Assembly: GCF_000827555.1 (NCBI RefSeq)
Contig: NZ_CDOI01000195.1
Span: 81,429-145,428 of the forward strand
Source: Capnocytophaga canis
GTDB lineage: Bacteria; Bacteroidota; Bacteroidia; Flavobacteriales; Flavobacteriaceae
Direction of reading: 5' to 3'
Length of the DNA stretch: 64,000 bases
Shown: positions 59,724 through 64,000 of the stretch, piece by piece
Layout of the letters: every line of letters begins with the position of its first letter
Position numbering within the stretch: position 1 is the stretch's first letter
The notes under the pieces: model-generated
What the model was told of the DNA's origin: nothing
What the model saw: the letters and a program-made list of their open reading frames with translations, nothing else
Database searches by the model: none
Program-made: the position numbers and the translations under genes

Positions 59724-62672
59724 TTACTTTTTATAAATAAACTTTCCTACATCAATAACTTCTTTATTATTAGTAAGCCGAATGACAACTTCTTGTTTTT
59801 TCTGATTTCTGGAACCATAATTGGTGAAAAATTCTAAACGGAGACTTACTGGGAACAATTGTTTTTGTGAATAATTTCCGTAATATTGTACCTGAATTTC
59901 ATATTGACCATCAATTGCTTTTCTTATCATAAATTCCTCTGGTCCATAGCCTCCTGTAAAATCATTTGATATTTTCCCTCCATACTCCGTCAGGTCGTTT
60001 GAGTAATAGCATTTTTCTTTTTTAGGGTCGGTTACCCATAAATCCATATCGGAACTATCTGTATCCCAAGTAAGTACAACACGTACATCAACTGGTTCAT
60101 TTTTCAGTAATCGCTTGTCTATAAAGGACGTTTTTACATTTTTTTGCGTATTAACAATGTTATTAATTTCGTTCATTGCAATAAGTTCGATACCATAAAA
60201 ACGACTATTCCATACTTCGGTAACAACTTTATAAAGCGTTTCAACAGCTTTGTTATACTGTTTATCTTGAGCCAATGCCAAACCTAAATCACGGAACGAT
60301 TGAGGCTCTTCTTCTCTCATTTTCAGTACTTTTTGAAATATCAATATCGCTAATTTTGGATTTTTGTACTCTAATAATTTATATCCCAAAACTCGCAAAA
60401 TTTGAGCTTCTTCTAAGTTGAGTTCCGCTAAGTTTGAAAGTATCAAAGTTGCTGTTTCGCTTTTTCCTTTTTTGAAGAAATAATCGGCAGCGTCGACGTA
60501 AAAAGCAGGTGTTTTACCATATTCTTGCTTTAATTTCAAGTAAGTTTCATAGGATTTCCTTTCGTCTGTATATTCTAATACTTTTTGATAAGGCGTATCA
60601 GGATTCCAACTATTTAACTGAATATCAATATTTTTATTTTGACTAACGCTTGTTTTTTCAGCCATTTTTTTGCTTCCTGCACCGGTCATCGCAACCATCT
60701 CTTTCATTTCGGACGCTACTTCGGCTTCTTCCATAAAAGCTATTTCTTCTACTGCCACTTCTCTCCTATCTGAATGAGTAGCAGATATTACCACAACTTC
60801 CTCAATTGCAGATGCAGGTGGCGATGGGGGTGGAATCTCTCCCTTTCCGTTTTTTTCCTCAACACTAATTGGAAAACTCGTGTTCCACCATTCACTTTGG
60901 GCTTTTGACATCGCAATAACCTCCTCAATTTTGTCTTTTTTCTGAGATTTTTTGCGATTTTCTTCCTCCTTAGCGTATTTATCTTCCCGAGCAACGGCTT
61001 CAAAATACTCTTTTTGTAGTTCTGTTGGAGGAACGATTCTATTGGCAACATAATCCGATAAAAGTTCCAAAACAATGAGCGATGTTCCTTCAGTTACAAT
61101 ACCAAACTCTTTCCCAACGGCATCTATTTTATCCTGATTTTCAGCTTCTGACCTCATTTGTGCGATTTTCTTCCCTGCCCAAAAACGTTCTAACTGCTTA
61201 AATTCTTTTTCGGAAGAATCCATATTTTTCTGAACGATAACTATTTTACTTTCAGTGATTTTATTTCCATATCCGAAAGAAAACTCCAACTCTGCTTTAT
61301 CCGATTGCAATTGCCCTGCAAATGAAAAATAGTTCTCTGTGATTGGACTTCCTACTTGTGGATATACATCCGACACTTTTCCTGACTTCACTTTTGCCTC
61401 AATCAAATGAAATGTTGGTTTTAGTAATTTTTCCAAAGAATTTTCAACTGTTTGTTGTGATAAATTGATAAAATTTCCGCCTGTCTGATTGCTTATATAT
61501 TGCATTTTATCAGTATTTGCTACTGATTTTGAATTGATTGCATATACGGGTTTTTGGATAGTAGCGGTCAATAATTTCAAATTTTTTTCCTCTCCAAAAT
61601 TGAATATTCCGTCCGTGAACACCAAATACTCATCACTTGAATCCTTGATTTCCAATGGATTAATATAGGTAGCTCCGTCATAGGTTTGTTTTTTTAAATA
61701 AGAATTTAAAGCTGACCAATCCCCATTTTTAATACTAAATTTTTTAGGAACATTAGCACGAATATTAAATGTAATTAGCTCAACATCAACATTTTTTATG
61801 GTTTTAAAATAGGCTTCTAACAATTGATATTCCTTATCAAAATCACGTTCTTCACTTGAAGCTGAAATATCCCAAAGCAATCCAATTTTTTTAGGAAACG
61901 ATTTGTTGTTAATTATCTCTTTTTCAAGTAAAATACTTCCATAAAAGTACGTTTTTTGGTTTTCTGTAGAAGCAAAAATCTGCTGTTTTTCTATTTTTGG
62001 AAATATTAAAGTGATGTTTTTATTAAGCCTATAATCCGTTTTTGTCAATTCTGAAATATAAGAATTTCGCCATTTTTTGAATGATAATTCCACACTATCG
62101 TCTTCTGTTTTTACTTCTCTTGACACAATTTCAGCTTTCAAACTGAATTTTTTTAGCGTAAAATCTCCTTTTATGGGTAGAAAATAGAAATCTTTTCCAT
62201 TTCTATGACTTAATTCTTGTTCAAAAGCAATCAAAATACGTCGAGAACCCTTTGCAGGTATGGGATAAACACGTGCTTTGAAATTGTTTCCTTCGGTTTT
62301 TTCCAATAAACCGGGGTCAACACTACGTCTGACAATATTTTCAAAGGCTACACGTCCTTGTTTTTTATCCACTACTACGCCTTCACGTAACTTTCCGTTG
62401 ATATCTAAGGCAAAACGAGAAACCACTTGTCCTGCTCCGAGAGGAAACTCAAATTCACCTTCCATCACCCGATCGTTAGGATTATAGAACACCATTTCCA
62501 TAGTGGTAATCGCTGTTTGCCCTACAACGTAAATGTCAGTGTGCAACTCTTGCAATTCCATAGGATTTGCATTTTGCTGACTTGCAATTTTCATTTTAGG
62601 AAGCATCGATTGTGCATGAGAAACTACACTCATCAAAATGCTAACACCGGAAAAAAGATATTTGTACTTCAT
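59724..62672 (-). CDS. Secreted VIT/vWA protein with TPR and DUF2135 domains
   Basis: From the ATG at 62672 (982 residues; a longer frame to 62699 exists) there is a signal peptide ('MKYKYLFSGVSILMSVVSHAQ'). Then follow a VIT domain (about 25-150: 'MELQELHTDIYVVGQTAITT', 'EGEFEFPLGAGQVVSRFAL'), a vWA domain (about 255-405) with the metal-site motif 'DISASSEE', a charged region, TPR-like helices (about 700-860) and a C-terminal DUF2135 domain ('VVLTWDTDSSDMDLWVTDP'). Residues near 625-635 read 'AIEEVVVISA', which resembles the TonB box of SusC proteins. VIT/vWA proteins resemble inter-alpha-trypsin inhibitor heavy chains; the bacterial role is unknown but probably adhesive or structural. Confidence 0.9.
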   Translation of the reverse strand: MKYKYLFSGVSILMSVVSHAQSMLPKMKIASQQNANPMELQELHTDIYVVGQTAITTMEMVFYNPNDRVMEGEFEFPLGAGQVVSRFALDINGKLREGVVVDKKQGRVAFENIVRRSVDPGLLEKTEGNNFKARVYPIPAKGSRRILIAFEQELSHRNGKDFYFLPIKGDFTLKKFSLKAEIVSREVKTEDDSVELSFKKWRNSYISELTKTDYRLNKNITLIFPKIEKQQIFASTENQKTYFYGSILLEKEIINNKSFPKKIGLLWDISASSEERDFDKEYQLLEAYFKTIKNVDVELITFNIRANVPKKFSIKNGDWSALNSYLKKQTYDGATYINPLEIKDSSDEYLVFTDGIFNFGEEKNLKLLTATIQKPVYAINSKSVANTDKMQYISNQTGGNFINLSQQTVENSLEKLLKPTFHLIEAKVKSGKVSDVYPQVGSPITENYFSFAGQLQSDKAELEFSFGYGNKITESKIVIVQKNMDSSEKEFKQLERFWAGKKIAQMRSEAENQDKIDAVGKEFGIVTEGTSLIVLELLSDYVANRIVPPTELQKEYFEAVAREDKYAKEEENRKKSQKKDKIEEVIAMSKAQSEWWNTSFPISVEEKNGKGEIPPPSPPASAIEEVVVISATHSDRREVAVEEIAFMEEAEVASEMKEMVAMTGAGSKKMAEKTSVSQNKNIDIQLNSWNPDTPYQKVLEYTDERKSYETYLKLKQEYGKTPAFYVDAADYFFKKGKSETATLILSNLAELNLEEAQILRVLGYKLLEYKNPKLAILIFQKVLKMREEEPQSFRDLGLALAQDKQYNKAVETLYKVVTEVWNSRFYGIELIAMNEINNIVNTQKNVKTSFIDKRLLKNEPVDVRVVLTWDTDSSDMDLWVTDPKKEKCYYSNDLTEYGGKISNDFTGGYGPEEFMIRKAIDGQYEIQVQYYGNYSQKQLFPVSLRLEFFTNYGSRNQKKQEVVIRLTNNKEVIDVGKFIYKK

Positions 62673-63043
62673 AGCATTATATTTACAATTTTTAAACATT
62701 TTGAAGAGGTCAAATACTGTGCCAAGAGGCTAAATTAATTACGAATTTTAAATTACGAATTACGAAATTTAAATCCCGTAATTAACTTATTATCCTTCTA
62801 AATTTAACACTTAAAGAAATGTTAATAAATTGACAGTTCAGGTACGATTTTCGACCGTTCATGCATAAAACAGTATTTTAGGTTCAATATTTTAACATTT
62901 AACAAACGTTAACAATTGTAGTTATTTACCAAATTCTGTTATTTTGTTGTGCGATTTGAAACAGAAACTGATGATTAACATACTCAAAAAACTGTAAAAC
63001 ATTAAGGAAATATTTTTAAAATAGTAAATCAAATTTGATAGTT
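62673..63043. other. Divergent intergenic region with short ATTACGAA repeats
   Basis: 371 bases between divergent genes. It contains three near copies of ATTACGAATT/ATTACGAAAT (62737-62772) and a partial -7 box (CAAATTTG, 63030-63037). No small gene or strong hairpin was seen. Confidence 0.4.
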
Positions 63044-64000
63044 ATGAATACAAAGATTGGAAAATGGGTAGTGATCAGTGTGGTTGCTTTGGTTTTACTT
63101 TTGGCTTGTATTAAAGAAGAGCCTATCATTCACGTAACGAGTGTTACGTTAGAGAAAAATGAATTGAAATTGACGGAAGGGGACAACCACAAACTGTCAG
63201 TAATAGTTCTTCCTGAAGATGCTACCAACGCAAGTGTCAGCTGGGAAAGTAGCAACACCGATGTAGCTACAGTTGATGCCAAAGGGCTGATTACAGCATT
63301 GAAACCAGGTACGGTTGAAATCACAGTAACTACCGAAGATGGAGAAAAAACCGCCGTATGTAAGGTAACCGTCGCCCCACGTTTTATCCATGTAGTTTCG
63401 GTGAGTATTTCCCCTGAAAAACTAACTCTCACTGAAGGGAATACGCACTCTTTAACCACTACGGTATTACCCACTGAGGCTACTAATCCCAAAGTTATGT
63501 GGAGTTCTGCGGATAGCACGATTGCTACGGTAAATGAAATGGGAGAGCTAACGGCTCTTAAGGCGGGAGTCGTGACCATTACGGCAACCAGCGAAGATGG
63601 AGCGAAAACAGCTCTCTGTGAGGTTACTGTTGAGGCAAAAATTATTGAAGTGGAAAGCGTACGCCTATCGGAAGAGCAAATTACGTTAGTGGAAGGAAAT
63701 ACATATTCTTTAACAGCCACCGTACTGCCTGCCGATGCTACCAACAAAAACATTCATTGGACAAGTGAAAATGAGGCTGTTGTCACCATAAACGAAGGAG
63801 GGTTACTAACCGCTCATAAAGTGGGTACAGCTACCGTAGTGGTTACTACAGAAAGCGGGAAAAAGACTGCAATTTGCCGAGTGACCGTCGAAGCAAAAGT
63901 CATTGCTGTGGAGAGCGTAAGCCTTTCTGAAGAGCAAATTACGTTGGTGGAGGGCAATACTTACAGTTTAACGGCTACCGTTTTACCTGCCAATGCTACC
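63044..64000 (+). CDS. Surface lipoprotein with tandem Big_2 (bacterial Ig-like) repeats, truncated by window end
   Basis: From ATG 63044 there are 319 open codons to the window end. The signal peptide ends in the lipobox 'LLLAC' (Cys22), followed by IKEEP, which fits the K-(D/E)2 surface-export signal. Then come Big_2 domains of about 86 residues, each starting 'V(E/T/V)SV.L....' and containing 'L(T/V)EGN', 'TVLP..AT', 'W.S', 'TV...G.(L/V)TA', 'GT..(I/V)TVTTE.G' and 'C.VTV'; they begin near residues 31, 118, 203 and 289. Repeats 3 and 4 are close at DNA level, so recombination could vary repeat number. A mucin- or matrix-binding adhesin or a stalk for a distal domain is likely (inference). 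Confidence 0.92.
   Translation, partial: MNTKIGKWVVISVVALVLLLACIKEEPIIHVTSVTLEKNELKLTEGDNHKLSVIVLPEDATNASVSWESSNTDVATVDAKGLITALKPGTVEITVTTEDGEKTAVCKVTVAPRFIHVVSVSISPEKLTLTEGNTHSLTTTVLPTEATNPKVMWSSADSTIATVNEMGELTALKAGVVTITATSEDGAKTALCEVTVEAKIIEVESVRLSEEQITLVEGNTYSLTATVLPADATNKNIHWTSENEAVVTINEGGLLTAHKVGTATVVVTTESGKKTAICRVTVEAKVIAVESVSLSEEQITLVEGNTYSLTATVLPANAT

Noticed and set aside
63130..63753. Long open frame of 207 codons on minus
   Set aside because: It is the antisense shadow of the Big_2 repeats; it is repetitive in the same period and shows no protein signature.

Overview
The window is AT-rich chromosomal DNA from a member of the Bacteroidota, almost certainly the family Flavobacteriaceae, and probably Capnocytophaga or a close relative (the genus is an inference). 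Evidence: a SusC/SusD pair, many lineage-typical proteins (DUF4290, DUF2911, the small membrane protein next to mutL, fused cyclophilin-FKBP, NagB-PIG-L fusion), promoters of the Bacteroidota TTG-N19/20-TAnnTTTG type in front of many genes, and lipoproteins whose Cys is followed by K and two acidic residues, the surface-export signal described in Capnocytophaga (CKKEVEE in the M60 peptidase, CIKEEP in the Big_2 protein).

Layout. 1-8.3 kb, minus strand: truncated capsule/polysaccharide export protein, BadF-type kinase, gapA, two small unknown or DinB genes, a hypothetical, a broken Uma2-family gene, pfkA, dnaN, sucD. 8.4-11 kb: a large surface lipoprotein with an M60 zinc-peptidase domain. 11.2-15.5 kb, plus: fumC, an IS1-family remnant, a DUF2911 protein, der. 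15.6-22.7 kb, minus: typA, a glycosyltransferase and the run DUF4290-murA-udk-ftsB, then an RsmB-like methyltransferase. 22.9-31.1 kb, plus: an IS30 remnant, a Fur-family regulator, purA, panB, a NagB-PIG-L fusion, DUF1275 and RluA-type genes that overlap, sdaA. 32.2-37.3 kb: susC-susD. 37.7-41.6 kb, minus: an M1 aminopeptidase and a ribonucleotide reductase large subunit without an ATP-cone. 42.3-45.5 kb, plus: biosynthetic arginine decarboxylase and dnaX, which is split between two frames at a run of ten A. 45.6-56.4 kb, mostly minus: fused PPIase, pyrD, tRNA-Tyr, a five-gene overlapping envelope cluster directly downstream of rho, a TRIC-type channel, tRNA-Gly, DUF302, a K+/H+ antiporter; one O-methyltransferase lies on plus. 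56.6-59.6 kb, plus: small membrane protein, mutL, rhomboid. 59.7-64 kb: a VIT/vWA protein (minus) and the start of a Big_2-repeat surface lipoprotein (plus, cut by the window end).

Most of the window is housekeeping: glycolysis (gapA, pfkA), the TCA cycle (sucD, fumC), replication and repair (dnaN, dnaX, mutL, nrdA), translation and ribosome assembly (der, typA, rsmB-like), nucleotide synthesis (purA, pyrD, udk) and wall synthesis (murA). The accessory content is surface biology: SusCD, the M60 lipoprotein, the Big_2 lipoprotein and the VIT/vWA protein. I see no CRISPR array, prophage or intact insertion sequence. The most interesting points are the dnaX slippery run, the rho-linked envelope cluster, the Rho protein with a long N/Q-rich insertion, MutL with a lost nuclease motif, MurA with Asp in place of the catalytic Cys, and NagB-PIG-L with an altered catalytic motif.
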